DNA of 64,000 nt from Nitratireductor sp. (GTDB taxonomy: Bacteria; Pseudomonadota; Alphaproteobacteria; Rhizobiales; Rhizobiaceae), in contig JACKJU010000008.1 of assembly GCA_020637805.1 (NCBI GenBank), positions 124,001-188,000 of the forward strand, in the 5' to 3' direction. Below, piece after piece: positions 44,456 through 54,568 of this stretch. Both the position numbers and the translations under genes were made by a program. Within the stretch, counting starts at the first letter, position 1, and every line of letters begins with the position of its first letter. The notes under the pieces are model-generated. The model saw only the letters and a program-made list of their open reading frames with translations, was not told where the DNA came from and did not search any database.

Positions 44456-45130
44456 TCAGTTTACCGTTTCAAGTCGTCCGTGATCGTAATCTCGCACGGT
44501 CTTAACGAAAGCGCGAATCTTTTCAATGGATTTCACGCCGGGGGCGGATTCGACACCTGAAGAAATGTCCACAGCGCAAGCCCCTGATATGCTCAGCGCT
44601 TCGTCTACGTTGGAAGCATCGAGCCCGCCAGAAAGCATGTAGCCGCCCGGGACCTGGAAATTCCGCAGGAGTTTCCAGTCGAAAGTCACCCCGTTGCCGC
44701 CGGGAAGCATTGAACCGGCAGGCGGACGGGCATCGAAGAGAAACCGGTCTGCAATGCCATGCCAGGGCGCGGTAGCCTGCAGATCGGCGGCGGATGAAAT
44801 GGCAAAAGCCTTCATTACCGGCAGGCCGAAACGGGCCTTTACCGCTGCTACTCGCTCGGGCGTCTCGCGGCCATGCAACTGCAGCATGGAGGGATTCATC
44901 TCACCGACAATCCGCTCCAGCAAACCGTCGCTGGCATTGACGGTGACGGCAACGGTTCTTGCCTTGTTCTCAGCGAAACGGGCGAGATCGGCAGCCTGCT
45001 GCACGGTCACGTTTCGCGGGCTTTTCTCAAAGAAAATGAAGCCGACTTTATCCGCCCCTGCCTCAAGCGCTGCAGCGAGACTGAGGCGTTCGGAAAGACC
45101 GCAAATCTTTATCTCGGTTCTGTCGGGCAT
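44456..45130 (-). CDS. trpF: Phosphoribosylanthranilate isomerase
   Basis: TrpF performs the Amadori rearrangement of phosphoribosylanthranilate. The 224-residue TIM barrel has the catalytic Cys in KICGLSERLS, the QLHGRE strand and the Asp in AVDISSGVESAPGVKS. It precedes trpB by about 75 bp on the same strand, giving the trpF-trpB-cutA-trpA order. The trpF start is ATG at 45130. The 102 bp gap upstream holds no recognised element. Confidence 0.95.
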   Translation of the reverse strand: MPDRTEIKICGLSERLSLAAALEAGADKVGFIFFEKSPRNVTVQQAADLARFAENKARTVAVTVNASDGLLERIVGEMNPSMLQLHGRETPERVAAVKARFGLPVMKAFAISSAADLQATAPWHGIADRFLFDARPPAGSMLPGGNGVTFDWKLLRNFQVPGGYMLSGGLDASNVDEALSISGACAVDISSGVESAPGVKSIEKIRAFVKTVRDYDHGRLETVN

Positions 45131-45232
45131 TCTATAATCAAGCTTGACGGGTTTGTGACGCGTTGCCGGTGAACTTGCACGATTCCGGCCCGCTGTCCAG
45201 TTCCCGCGGGCACCCAGGGTTGTGCACAGGCG

Positions 45233-45988
45233 TCAGAGTTCGACCGCGTGCAGGCGGTGTCCGTTTGCCTTGAGCCATGCCTTGTGGGCATCCATGTCCG
45301 GACAGATTTCGCGGACCAGGCTCCAGAACCGGTCCGAATGATTCATCTCCCGCAGGTGTGCAACTTCGTGCGCTGCCAGATAGTCCAGAACCTCAGGCGG
45401 CGCCATGATGATGCGCCATGAAAACGACAGGGTCCGCGTGGTCGAGCACGAGCCCCAACGGCTGGTCGTATCGGTGATACGGATCTGCCTTGCCCGAACG
45501 TCCAGCGCGCGCGAATGGCGCATCACCGCCTCGTTGAGTTCGGCGCGCGCACGTTTTTTCAGGAAATCGGTGAGCTTGCGCCCGACATGGGAGGGTTCGC
45601 CGGGCACCAGAAGGCTCGGATCGCCGGCAACGAGCCTGGCCTCGACAACGCCGCGCATGCGATCGAGATGAACGACCCGGTGATCGACACCGAGATAGGG
45701 GATGAGCGCACCTTCGGCCAATTTGACCGTTTCAGGCAGACGCGAAATCCTTGCTGCCGCCCAGGCCTTGTTGCGTTCCAGGAAGCGGTCGAGAGAAGCC
45801 TCCGAAACATGGGGCGGCATGGTGACCTTCAATCCGCCACCGGGCTGCACGCGAAGCGTGATACGCGTGGCGCGCGGGTGAACGGAAACCCTGACGGCAA
45901 CCTCGCGGCCATCAAGCTCCAGAAGACGGTCGCCAACCGCAGGTGCAGGTTTCTTACCGCTGTTGTTCCTGAACAGTCCAAGCGCCAT
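45233..45988 (-). CDS. YgjP/SprT-type zinc metalloprotease
   Basis: This 251-residue protein has a C-terminal WLM/SprT-like metallopeptidase domain with HEVAH at 207-211 and a downstream NHSDRFW, plus RWGSCSTTRTLSFSW, the YgjP-family signature. The N-terminal 100 residues are basic and strand-rich. Family members of this sort are uncharacterised or linked to DNA-protein adduct or protein maintenance. The start at 45988 (MALGLFRNNSGKK) is chosen over an upstream ATG because the extra segment is not conserved in kind. Confidence 0.82.
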   Translation of the reverse strand: MALGLFRNNSGKKPAPAVGDRLLELDGREVAVRVSVHPRATRITLRVQPGGGLKVTMPPHVSEASLDRFLERNKAWAAARISRLPETVKLAEGALIPYLGVDHRVVHLDRMRGVVEARLVAGDPSLLVPGEPSHVGRKLTDFLKKRARAELNEAVMRHSRALDVRARQIRITDTTSRWGSCSTTRTLSFSWRIIMAPPEVLDYLAAHEVAHLREMNHSDRFWSLVREICPDMDAHKAWLKANGHRLHAVEL

Positions 45989-46112
45989 GTCGTTTCCTGG
46001 TGGAGGGCCGCCAAAGGCTGCCGGGCCATGGTTGGCACCCGCCTTCAGACGGGAACAGCATAACTGATTCACGATATGGCCGGAAGTGTGGAGCCTTGTT
46101 GACACAGGCCCT

Positions 46113-46146
46113 AAAAAAACGAAGCCCGCCGTCAGACGGCGGGCTT
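46113..46146 (-). terminator. Rho-independent terminator after the DUF2852 gene
   Basis: On the minus strand AAGCCCGCCG pairs with CGGCGGGCTT (46122-46131 and 46137-46146) and is followed by CGTTTTTTT (46113-46121). It lies about 35 bp after the stop codon of the DUF2852 gene. Confidence 0.9.
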
Positions 46147-46179
46147 CCGTTTGCTGTCGCATTACGCGCCGGCGGACAT

Positions 46180-46644
46180 TCAGACCTTGGGAACACCCGA
46201 GGTCTTGCCGTCATCCTTGCCCGACTTGCTGCGCGCATTGTAGGCCTTCATGAATTCGTCGAATTCCTTCTGGTCACGTGCACGGTGCAGTTCGCGAAGA
46301 TGCTCGTCAAACTCCTGACGCATGGCGTCGAGCTTGCGGCGTTCTTCCTCGAGGCGGGAAATCTCGGCTTCGCGCCAGTCGTCGAAGGCCACATTGCCGG
46401 TGCGGCTGAAACCGCGTTCGCCACGGCAGAAGCCGAAGGCACGGTCGGTCTTGCGGTTGACGTCGTCCTTGAAAGTGTCAAGACGGTCACCCCACAGAAC
46501 ATAGGCGAGCATGGCAAGGCCAAGTGGCCAGAACACCATGAAGCCGATGATCATCAGGCCGATTGTCGCTGGCGTCCAAGCCGGGCGGATCATCGCCTGA
46601 GTAGCGCTCTTGTAACGACGGCCTTCCTGATAGGTCGTGTTCAT
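46180..46644 (-). CDS. DUF2852 membrane protein
   Basis: This 154-residue protein has one hydrophobic hairpin (IGLMIIGFMVFWPLGLAMLAYVLW) after RPAWTPATIG, then a charged coiled-coil part (EISRLEEERRKLDAMRQEFDEHLREL). This is the DUF2852 pattern common in Rhizobiales; the function is unknown. The start is placed at ATG 46644 (MNTTYQEG); a GTG at 46656 in the same frame is possible. It lies downstream of phaZ and has its own terminator. Confidence 0.75.
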   Translation of the reverse strand: MNTTYQEGRRYKSATQAMIRPAWTPATIGLMIIGFMVFWPLGLAMLAYVLWGDRLDTFKDDVNRKTDRAFGFCRGERGFSRTGNVAFDDWREAEISRLEEERRKLDAMRQEFDEHLRELHRARDQKEFDEFMKAYNARSKSGKDDGKTSGVPKV

Positions 46645-46748
46645 TTCTAGTTTCACCCCTTTGTGAATGAGCCCTTGGGCGGACCCGGCCAGGCAGCAGT
46701 CATTACCGCCTCTTCACCAAGATGGGGATTACCTAGGGTCAGTTCAAG

Positions 46749-46772
46749 AAAAATCGAAATTCCTCCGATTTC
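46749..46772 (-). terminator. Weak terminator-like hairpin after phaZ
   Basis: On the minus strand AAATCG (46766-46771) pairs with CGATTT (46751-46756) and TTTTTC follows. The stem is only 6 bp with a 9-base loop. It starts 27 bp after the phaZ stop codon. Confidence 0.35.
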
Positions 46773-46798
46773 TCAAGCACATGACCATTTTACAGCGA

Positions 46799-48031
46799 CT
46801 ATTTCTTGTGGCTGTTCATGAAATCGGAGATCCGCGGAGCGATCTCGGCGCGGAATCTCGAACCGTTGAACACGCCGTAGTGGCCCACCTTGGGCTGCAT
46901 GTAATGCTGGCGTTTGGATTCATCGAGACCGGTGCAAAGGTCGTGCGCAGCCTTGGTGTGCCCAAGGCCGGTGATATCGTCATTCTCGCCCTCGACGGTG
47001 AACAGGGCAGTGTTCACGATCTTCGAGCAATCCACCCTCGTCTGGCCGTGATGCATCAACTCTCCCTTTGGCAGGGAATGCTTGATGAAGACCTCGTCGA
47101 CGGTTTCGAGATAGAACTTGGAATCGAGATCCATGACGGCGAGATATTCATCGTAGAATTCGCGGTGCTTTTCTGCCGAATCGCCATCATCCTTGATCAA
47201 ATGATTGAAGAAATCATGTTGGGCCGTGATGTGGCGGTCGAGGTTCATGGACATGAAACCCGACAATTGCAGGAAGCCTGGATAGACATCGCGGCCGAAG
47301 CCCGCATGCGGGAACGGCACCTTCATGATCACATTGTCGCGGAACCATTCGATTGGCTTCTCCGACGCCAGCTTGTTCACGGCAGTCGGGTTTTCGCGCG
47401 TGTCGATTGGGCCGCCCATCAGCGTCATGGATGCCGGCGCAAACTGGTCGCCCTGAGCCTCCATCAGCGCTACGGCGGCAAGCACAGGCACGGATGGCTG
47501 GCAAACCGCCATCACATGGGTACCCTCGCCCAGGAAATGCAGCATGTTGATGACATAGTCGATGTAGTCCGAAAGACCGAATTTACCTTCGGAAGCAGGC
47601 ACAAGCCGGGCATCGGTCCAGTCCGTGATATAGACATCGGCGTATTCCGACATGGTCTGCACCGTGCCGCGCAGGAGCGTGGCATAGTGGCCGGACATCG
47701 GCGCCACGATCAGCAGGCGCGGCCCCTGGGCCTTGCCGGGAGGCAGCGCGCGTTCGAAATGCAGCAAATCACAGAATGGACGCGACCAGACCTTCTTCTG
47801 CGTAACCTCGACGGGTATGCCGTTCACATTCGTCTGGGTGATCCCGAATTCCGGCTTGCCATAGCGTCGGGTGGCACGCTCGAACACTTCCGCCGTCGCC
47901 GCAAGCTGGCGGCCCGGTATCGTGTTCGAAACCGGGTTGAGCGGGTTCGTGTAGAAGAGATGCGTCGCCTCAGCCATCGCGCGCCAGGGCGCAATAGCTG
48001 CGTGGGAAATCTCGTAAAGTTGATAGAACAT
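46799..48031 (-). CDS. phaZ: Intracellular polyhydroxyalkanoate depolymerase
   Basis: PhaZ mobilises stored polyhydroxybutyrate. The 410-residue protein has an alpha/beta-hydrolase core; the nucleophile motif is VCQPSVP, with Cys in place of Ser, as in intracellular i-PhaZ enzymes. Other signatures are PHB_depo_C-like LMGGPIDTRENPTAVNK and VGHYGVFNGSRFR near the C-terminus. The start at 48031 (MFYQLYEISHAAIAPWR) is chosen for ACAGGATAGTTCGACC upstream. It lies divergent in function but on the same strand as pyrF upstream and the DUF2852 gene downstream. Confidence 0.92.
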   Translation of the reverse strand: MFYQLYEISHAAIAPWRAMAEATHLFYTNPLNPVSNTIPGRQLAATAEVFERATRRYGKPEFGITQTNVNGIPVEVTQKKVWSRPFCDLLHFERALPPGKAQGPRLLIVAPMSGHYATLLRGTVQTMSEYADVYITDWTDARLVPASEGKFGLSDYIDYVINMLHFLGEGTHVMAVCQPSVPVLAAVALMEAQGDQFAPASMTLMGGPIDTRENPTAVNKLASEKPIEWFRDNVIMKVPFPHAGFGRDVYPGFLQLSGFMSMNLDRHITAQHDFFNHLIKDDGDSAEKHREFYDEYLAVMDLDSKFYLETVDEVFIKHSLPKGELMHHGQTRVDCSKIVNTALFTVEGENDDITGLGHTKAAHDLCTGLDESKRQHYMQPKVGHYGVFNGSRFRAEIAPRISDFMNSHKK

Positions 48032-48080
48032 GGTCGAACTATCCTGTTTGCCCGCCTTCAAATTGACGGGCATCCTTATG

Positions 48081-48091
48081 TTGCAGTGCAA
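48081..48091. promoter_or_regulatory. Candidate PHB-regulator site upstream of phaZ
   Basis: TTGCAGTGCAA, a perfect TTGCA-G-TGCAA inverted repeat, lies 50 bp upstream of the phaZ start. PHB-responsive PhaR/AniA regulators of Alphaproteobacteria bind TGC-rich inverted repeats of this kind. The match is by pattern only. Confidence 0.4.
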
Positions 48092-48157
48092 CAAACATAT
48101 AGGATAGCTTTACAAAAAGCAAAGAAGAAAGCAAATCCTGCACGATTTGCCGGTTTT

Positions 48158-48883
48158 TCAAGCGTTTTGAGCTGTTTCCATCTCCGCCACAATCGTGTTT
48201 GCGGCTGAAACGGGGTCGTGAGCGGCGTTGACCGGGCGCCCGATGACAAGGTGGGTAGCGCCTGCGGCAAGCGCTTCAGCGGGCGTCATTACCCGTTTCT
48301 GGTCACCCTTCTCCGAACCTGCGGGGCGAATCCCCGGCGTTACGATTGCCATGTCCGGCCCAAGGACGCTGCGCAGCATCGCCGCTTCATGCGCCGAGGC
48401 AACCACCCCGCACATGCCGGCGGCGCGGGCATCTGCCGCGCGGGCAGCGACCATCTCTTCCGCTCTTGAGGCGTAGCCGGCATCGGCCAGATCGCCATCG
48501 TCCATGGAGGTAAGAACGGTGACACCCAGGAGACAGACCCCGGAACCGTTCGCGCCTGCCACGGCGGCGCGCATGGCTTTCGGATATGCATGGATGGTCA
48601 GCATGTCGATGCCGAGCCTTGCCGCATTGGCAACTGCCTTTTCCACGGTGGCATCGATATCCAGAAGCTTCATGTCCAGAAAAACCTGCTTGTCCTCCTG
48701 TTTGAGCTGGCGGGCAAGCTCCAATCCGCCGGACAGCACGAGCTGAAAGCCGATCTTGTAGAAGGAAACGCTGTCGCCAAGCCTGTCTACCAACTGGCGC
48801 GCCTCATCCACGCCGGGCAAATCCAGCGCCACGATCATCCGGTCGCGCGCGTTCAGGTCTGCGTATTTACCCGTTGCAGTCAT
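48158..48883 (-). CDS. pyrF: Orotidine 5'-phosphate decarboxylase
   Basis: PyrF decarboxylates OMP to UMP in pyrimidine synthesis. The 241-residue TIM barrel has the catalytic Lys72 and Asp75 in FLDMKLLDIDATV and the phosphate-binding VIGRPVNAAHD near the end. The start at 48883 follows GGAAGGAAATACC on the minus strand. It is the upstream neighbour of phaZ, 126 bp away; the gap holds the TTGCAGTGCAA palindrome. Confidence 0.95.
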   Translation of the reverse strand: MTATGKYADLNARDRMIVALDLPGVDEARQLVDRLGDSVSFYKIGFQLVLSGGLELARQLKQEDKQVFLDMKLLDIDATVEKAVANAARLGIDMLTIHAYPKAMRAAVAGANGSGVCLLGVTVLTSMDDGDLADAGYASRAEEMVAARAADARAAGMCGVVASAHEAAMLRSVLGPDMAIVTPGIRPAGSEKGDQKRVMTPAEALAAGATHLVIGRPVNAAHDPVSAANTIVAEMETAQNA

Positions 48884-49053
48884 GGTATTTCCTTCCTGGA
48901 TCGTGGCACCGCACAGAGGAGCGGCAGGGCGGCCATCGCGGTTTCAAATGCGGTGGAAGCGGGAAAGCGAATTTCCTGGTCAATTCCGTTGCTTGATGGC
49001 GCCATGCATGCGCAGCACCAAGCTGCATTGCTCAAAACCCGGCGGGCGATTGG

Positions 49054-49638
49054 TTAGCCGAGAAGCCTCGCCTTTTCAACCAGCGAACGGCAAGCGGCTT
49101 CCAGGATCGTGCGCGGACGGCCTTCCTTGAGACTTCCATCCTCATCAAACGCCGTTGACGCATGGGCGAGCGACAGCTGCTCGGGAATGACCAGCATTCC
49201 CAGCCTCGAAAGCACGTGGCGCAGGTGAGAAAGAGATGAATATCCTCCCATGGCGCCATCGGAGGCAGACGCGATGGCGCAGGGCTTCGACTTGTAGGGA
49301 ACCACGGGCTGGCCATTGTGAGTCGATACCCGCGAAATCCAGTCGATCATGTTCTTGGTGAGCGGGGTAAGCGTGCCGTTGTATTCCGGCCCGACGACCA
49401 CGATGCCCTGGTGTGAATGGAACTGCCGCGCCAGCCTTACGGCATTTTCGGGCAACCCCTTCTCGGCCTCCAGGTCCTCGTCCATGAGCGGCAGGGGATA
49501 GTCGGAAAGCAGGATGCGTGTCACCGTGCAATCAAGCTTTGCGAGTTCGGCGGCATAGGCGTCGGCCAATTGCTGGTTGAAGGAGCCCTTGCGATTGGAA
49601 CCGGCAAGAACGAGAATTCCTGGTGGTTGCTTCGGCAC
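49054..49638 (-). CDS. NAD(P)H-dependent FMN reductase, flavodoxin fold
   Basis: This 194-residue protein has the flavodoxin-like fold of NADPH-dependent FMN reductases: the FMN loop GSNRKGSFNQQLADA, GPEYNGTLTPLTKNMIDWIS and ASASDGAMGGYSSL. It may reduce flavins, quinones or metals such as chromate. The start is a GTG at 49638 preceded by GGGGGAAAC. A longer frame would overlap the pmtA gene by 50 bp, so the GTG is preferred. It follows pmtA on the same strand after 40 bp. Confidence 0.85.
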   Translation of the reverse strand: MPKQPPGILVLAGSNRKGSFNQQLADAYAAELAKLDCTVTRILLSDYPLPLMDEDLEAEKGLPENAVRLARQFHSHQGIVVVGPEYNGTLTPLTKNMIDWISRVSTHNGQPVVPYKSKPCAIASASDGAMGGYSSLSHLRHVLSRLGMLVIPEQLSLAHASTAFDEDGSLKEGRPRTILEAACRSLVEKARLLG

Positions 49639-49678
49639 GTTTCCCCCTTGGTCTCTCTTCTGGATGGTGGGCGAGGCG

Positions 49679-50308
49679 CTAGCTCCGCCGGTCGCTGGTG
49701 TATACCCACAACCGCCCAGGTGGCACATTGCGGAATACCGTGTCGAGAAGCCTGACCCGGAACCGGCCGGGAATCGCGCCGATTGGAGGCTTGGGGCTGT
49801 AGGAGATCTGGCAGAATTGAGCGCCCTCGGGCATTCGTGCCAGACACGTGTCGATCAGTTCCGCGCCCTTTCTGCGGTTGACCAGCAACAGCGGAATCGC
49901 AGAGATCGTCGCCTGGAAACGGGCCTCCCCAAAGCCGGCGCCCTCAAGGGTCCGGTCGAGGTCGAAAGCATCTCCCTGAACGAAATTCACGTGCGGGAAA
50001 TGGTTGGAGAGGTATTTGCAGAATTCGGGGCTGTACTCAACGGAGACCAGTTTTTCCGGCGCCACGCCACGTTCCAGGATCGCACTTGTCACCGGGCCTG
50101 TACCGGGCCCAAGTTCCAGAACGGGAAGGGGATTTGACGGATCGGCCACAGAGGCCATCTGCCTGGCCGCTCTCGGGCCAGTCGGCTTTATCGAGCCGAC
50201 CTCACCCGGCTCGCGAAGCCAGCCGCGAATGAACTCGACGTCCTCGCGCAACTTCGTCGTATGCTTCTTGAGCGGCTTCAGCCTTGCAGCGATACGCTGA
50301 TTGAACAC
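49679..50308 (-). CDS. pmtA: Phospholipid N-methyltransferase PmtA
   Basis: PmtA methylates phosphatidylethanolamine three times to give phosphatidylcholine at the inner membrane. The 209-residue protein has an amphipathic N-terminus (MFNQRIAARLKPLKKHTTKL), the SAM motif VLELGPGTGPVT and the GSIKPTGPRAARQMA segment typical of the Sinorhizobium/Rhodobacter PmtA group. The C-terminus is basic and ends WVYTSDRRS. It is transcribed with the FMN reductase gene downstream; dnaJ lies upstream on the same strand after about 170 bp. Confidence 0.85.
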   Translation of the reverse strand: MFNQRIAARLKPLKKHTTKLREDVEFIRGWLREPGEVGSIKPTGPRAARQMASVADPSNPLPVLELGPGTGPVTSAILERGVAPEKLVSVEYSPEFCKYLSNHFPHVNFVQGDAFDLDRTLEGAGFGEARFQATISAIPLLLVNRRKGAELIDTCLARMPEGAQFCQISYSPKPPIGAIPGRFRVRLLDTVFRNVPPGRLWVYTSDRRS

Positions 50309-50480
50309 TTCAGTGCCGCTCCTTCCCGTCGATGCTGTGAAAGAAATTCAGAGTGTATATACGAACTGGTGAAGTGCAGGGCAACTCCCCCGAGAGCAGG
50401 TGTCTGCAGGCCGTTTGCCGCATCAAGTTGTCCGGCAGGCAGAACCCACCTTCAACCGCGGATTGGCCAGGAACGCTCAT

Positions 50481-51617
50481 CTATTCGGCCAGACCGTCGA
50501 GAAATTTCTTCATCCGCGAGAAGAACCCGTGGGATTCCGGATTGTTCTCGTGCGAGGAAATCTCGTCGAACTCCTGCAGCAGCTCCCGCTGGCGCTTGGT
50601 AAGGTTCTGCGGCGTCTCGGTGACAACCTGAATATAGAGATCGCCAAAATCGCTGGTGCGCATGACCGGCATGCCCTTGGCGCGAAGGCGGAACTGCTTG
50701 CCAGTCTGAGTTCCCTCGGGAACCTTGACCCGGGACTTCGAACCATCGAGCGTGCCAACTTCCAGCTGACCGCCAAGTGCCGCAGTCGTCATCGAGATCG
50801 GTATGCGGCAATAGAGATCGGCACCGTCACGCTGGAAAAACTGGTGCGGTTTCACGGTGACGAAAATGTAGAGATCGCCATTCGGGCCGCCGCGCGCGCC
50901 GGCCTCGCCTTCATTGGCAAGGCGAATTCGCACGCCATCCTCGATACCTGCCGGGATGTTGACCGAAAGGTTGCGTTCGCGGGTAACCCTTCCCTCGCCA
51001 TGGCAGTCGTCACACGGATCGGAGATCACCTGTCCCCTGCCGTGACACTGCGGACAGGTACGCTCAATGGAGAAAAACCCGGAGGATGCGCGGACGCGCC
51101 CGGCTCCGGCACAGGTGGCGCATGTCTTGGGTTCCGATCCGGGCTTGGCGCCCGTGCCGGAACAGGTTTCGCAGCTTATGGCCGTCGGCACCGAAATGTC
51201 TGCGGTCTTGCCCTCGAAAGCCTCTTCGAGCGAGATTTCCATGTTGTAGCGCAGGTCGGCACCGCGTTCGCGCCCGTCGCGGCGGCCACGGCCGCGGCCA
51301 CCCATCATCTCGCCAAACAGGTCCTCGAAGATATCGTGGAAACCGCCGCCGCCAAATCCGCCGGCTGCCCCGCCGAAACCGCCGCCGCCGTTCTCGAAGG
51401 CAGCATGGCCGAACTGGTCATAGGCCGCCCGCTTCTGCGGGTCGCGCAGAATTTCGTAGGCTTCGTTGATTTCCTTGAAACGGGCTTCGGCGCTTGCATC
51501 GCCCGGATTGCGGTCCGGGTGATATTTCATGGCCATCTTCCGGAACGCGCTTTTCAGTTCCTTGTCGTCGGCACCGCGCACGACACCCAGAAGCTCGTAA
51601 TAGTCGATTTTCGACAT
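50481..51617 (-). CDS. dnaJ: Chaperone DnaJ
   Basis: DnaJ is the Hsp40 co-chaperone that stimulates DnaK ATP hydrolysis and delivers substrates. The 378-residue protein has a J domain with HPD at 33-35 (KYHPDRNPG), a Gly/Phe-rich region (about 70-110), four CxxCxGxG-type zinc repeats (about 145-215) and the two substrate-binding domains. It follows dnaK by 85 bp on the same strand; the gap holds a perfect hairpin. Confidence 0.96.
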   Translation of the reverse strand: MSKIDYYELLGVVRGADDKELKSAFRKMAMKYHPDRNPGDASAEARFKEINEAYEILRDPQKRAAYDQFGHAAFENGGGGFGGAAGGFGGGGFHDIFEDLFGEMMGGRGRGRRDGRERGADLRYNMEISLEEAFEGKTADISVPTAISCETCSGTGAKPGSEPKTCATCAGAGRVRASSGFFSIERTCPQCHGRGQVISDPCDDCHGEGRVTRERNLSVNIPAGIEDGVRIRLANEGEAGARGGPNGDLYIFVTVKPHQFFQRDGADLYCRIPISMTTAALGGQLEVGTLDGSKSRVKVPEGTQTGKQFRLRAKGMPVMRTSDFGDLYIQVVTETPQNLTKRQRELLQEFDEISSHENNPESHGFFSRMKKFLDGLAE

Positions 51618-51655
51618 CCGGCAGGCCTGTCAGGAGTTTGTCCCAGGGAAGGAGA

Positions 51656-51689
51656 AACCCCGGCCGCACCTATTGGCACTGCCGGGGTT
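51656..51689 (-). other. Hairpin in the dnaK-dnaJ gap
   Basis: On the minus strand AACCCCGGC pairs perfectly (9 bp) with GCCGGGGTT, positions 51656-51664 and 51681-51689. It is followed by TCTCC, not a T-run. It lies 14 bp after the dnaK stop and 39 bp before the dnaJ start, and could attenuate readthrough or block 3' exonucleases. Confidence 0.55.
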
Positions 51690-51702
51690 CCGGTTCGTAT
51701 CG

Positions 51703-53619
<1,917 letters not shown>

Positions 53620-53772
53620 TTTATTCTCCTTGTAGCGAACTGCCGGGACCCGTATCGCGCAAAGGCGGATAGGTTTGATTTCCCGCCTGAAACGCCGGCA
53701 TCCATGGACAGAACCTTCCTGGATTGTTTGGCTTTGGCCTGCCCTGCGCAAGGCGAAGCAGGCCGTTGCGGC

Positions 53773-53802
53773 GTATATAAGGAGCCATTTCCGTACCTGC
53801 AA
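53773..53802 (-). promoter_or_regulatory. RpoH (sigma-32) type promoter of dnaK
   Basis: On the minus strand CTTGCA (53797-53802) and CTTATATA (53773-53780) are 16 bp apart. This fits the alphaproteobacterial RpoH consensus (CTTG..., CYTATNT). The dnaK start lies about 155 bp downstream, as for long dnaK leaders in this group. Confidence 0.65.
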
Positions 53803-53941
53803 GGCAGTTCGCGGAGGAATCTTCGGCTTGCCAATGGCAACTGCCGCGGACCTTGAATACAGATACTGTGGAATGCAGAACCGGGGTGTATTAACCCTTC
53901 AACCTACAACGCTCAGCGGTCGGGACGGTGCAATAGACGAC

Positions 53942-54568
53942 ATGAGCCTGCTAACCAACGGTGCAAGATGGATACCCGGCTTTCTCACACGCGCCGATCA
54001 GGAAGAACTTGTCCGGGTTGTTCGCGCAGTAGTGGCCCAAGCTCCACTGTACACACCAGCCATGCCCAAGACAGGCAAGGAAATGAGTGTGCGAATGACC
54101 AATTGCGGAATTCTGGGATGGGTGACCGACAAGGCTGGTGGCTACCGTTACCAAGCAACACATCCCGTTACCGGCGACATTTGGCCCGCAATGCCAGAGC
54201 TTATTTCTGAACTGTGGCACCGGCTTTCCGGCGTCGATTTCGAACCGGAAGCCTGCCTCGTCAATTTCTACTCCGAAGGCGCGCGAATGAGCCTGCACCA
54301 GGATCGTGACGAGGAAACATTCGACGCGCCGGTGATCTCGATTTCACTCGGCGACAGCTGTCGTTTCAGGATCGGTGGAACCAGCCGTTCGGACAAGACA
54401 ACCTCGTTCAGACTGAACAGCGGCGATGCACTAGTGCTGGGCGGCGATGCACGCCTTGCCTTTCACGGAGTTGAACGCATCTATCCGGGCACCTCTACCC
54501 TGTTGAAGAGCGGCGGACGCATCAACCTGACGATCCGGCGGGTGACGGTACCGGACGGAGGCGCCTGA
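53942..54568 (+). CDS. alkB: AlkB-type alpha-ketoglutarate-dependent dioxygenase
   Basis: AlkB repairs N-alkylated DNA bases by oxidative demethylation with Fe(II) and 2-oxoglutarate. The 208-residue protein has the iron ligands H119, D121 and H175 (SLHQDRDEETF, AFHGVERI) and a late Arg (NLTIRR) that would bind 2-oxoglutarate. The motif NFYSEGARMSLHQDRDE matches the E. coli AlkB pattern. The start at 53942 is chosen as the first ATG before the fold. It is divergent from dnaK; its 3' end overlaps the convergent PAP2 gene by 47 bp. Confidence 0.9.
   Translation: MSLLTNGARWIPGFLTRADQEELVRVVRAVVAQAPLYTPAMPKTGKEMSVRMTNCGILGWVTDKAGGYRYQATHPVTGDIWPAMPELISELWHRLSGVDFEPEACLVNFYSEGARMSLHQDRDEETFDAPVISISLGDSCRFRIGGTSRSDKTTSFRLNSGDALVLGGDARLAFHGVERIYPGTSTLLKSGGRINLTIRRVTVPDGGA

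Noticed and set aside
46735..46772. Fourth copy of the 15571-type repeat
   Set aside because: AAATCGAAATTCC looks similar in part, but the flanking sequence and second hairpin do not align.
46667..48208. Open frame of 513 codons opposite phaZ
   Set aside because: Antisense of phaZ without any motif.
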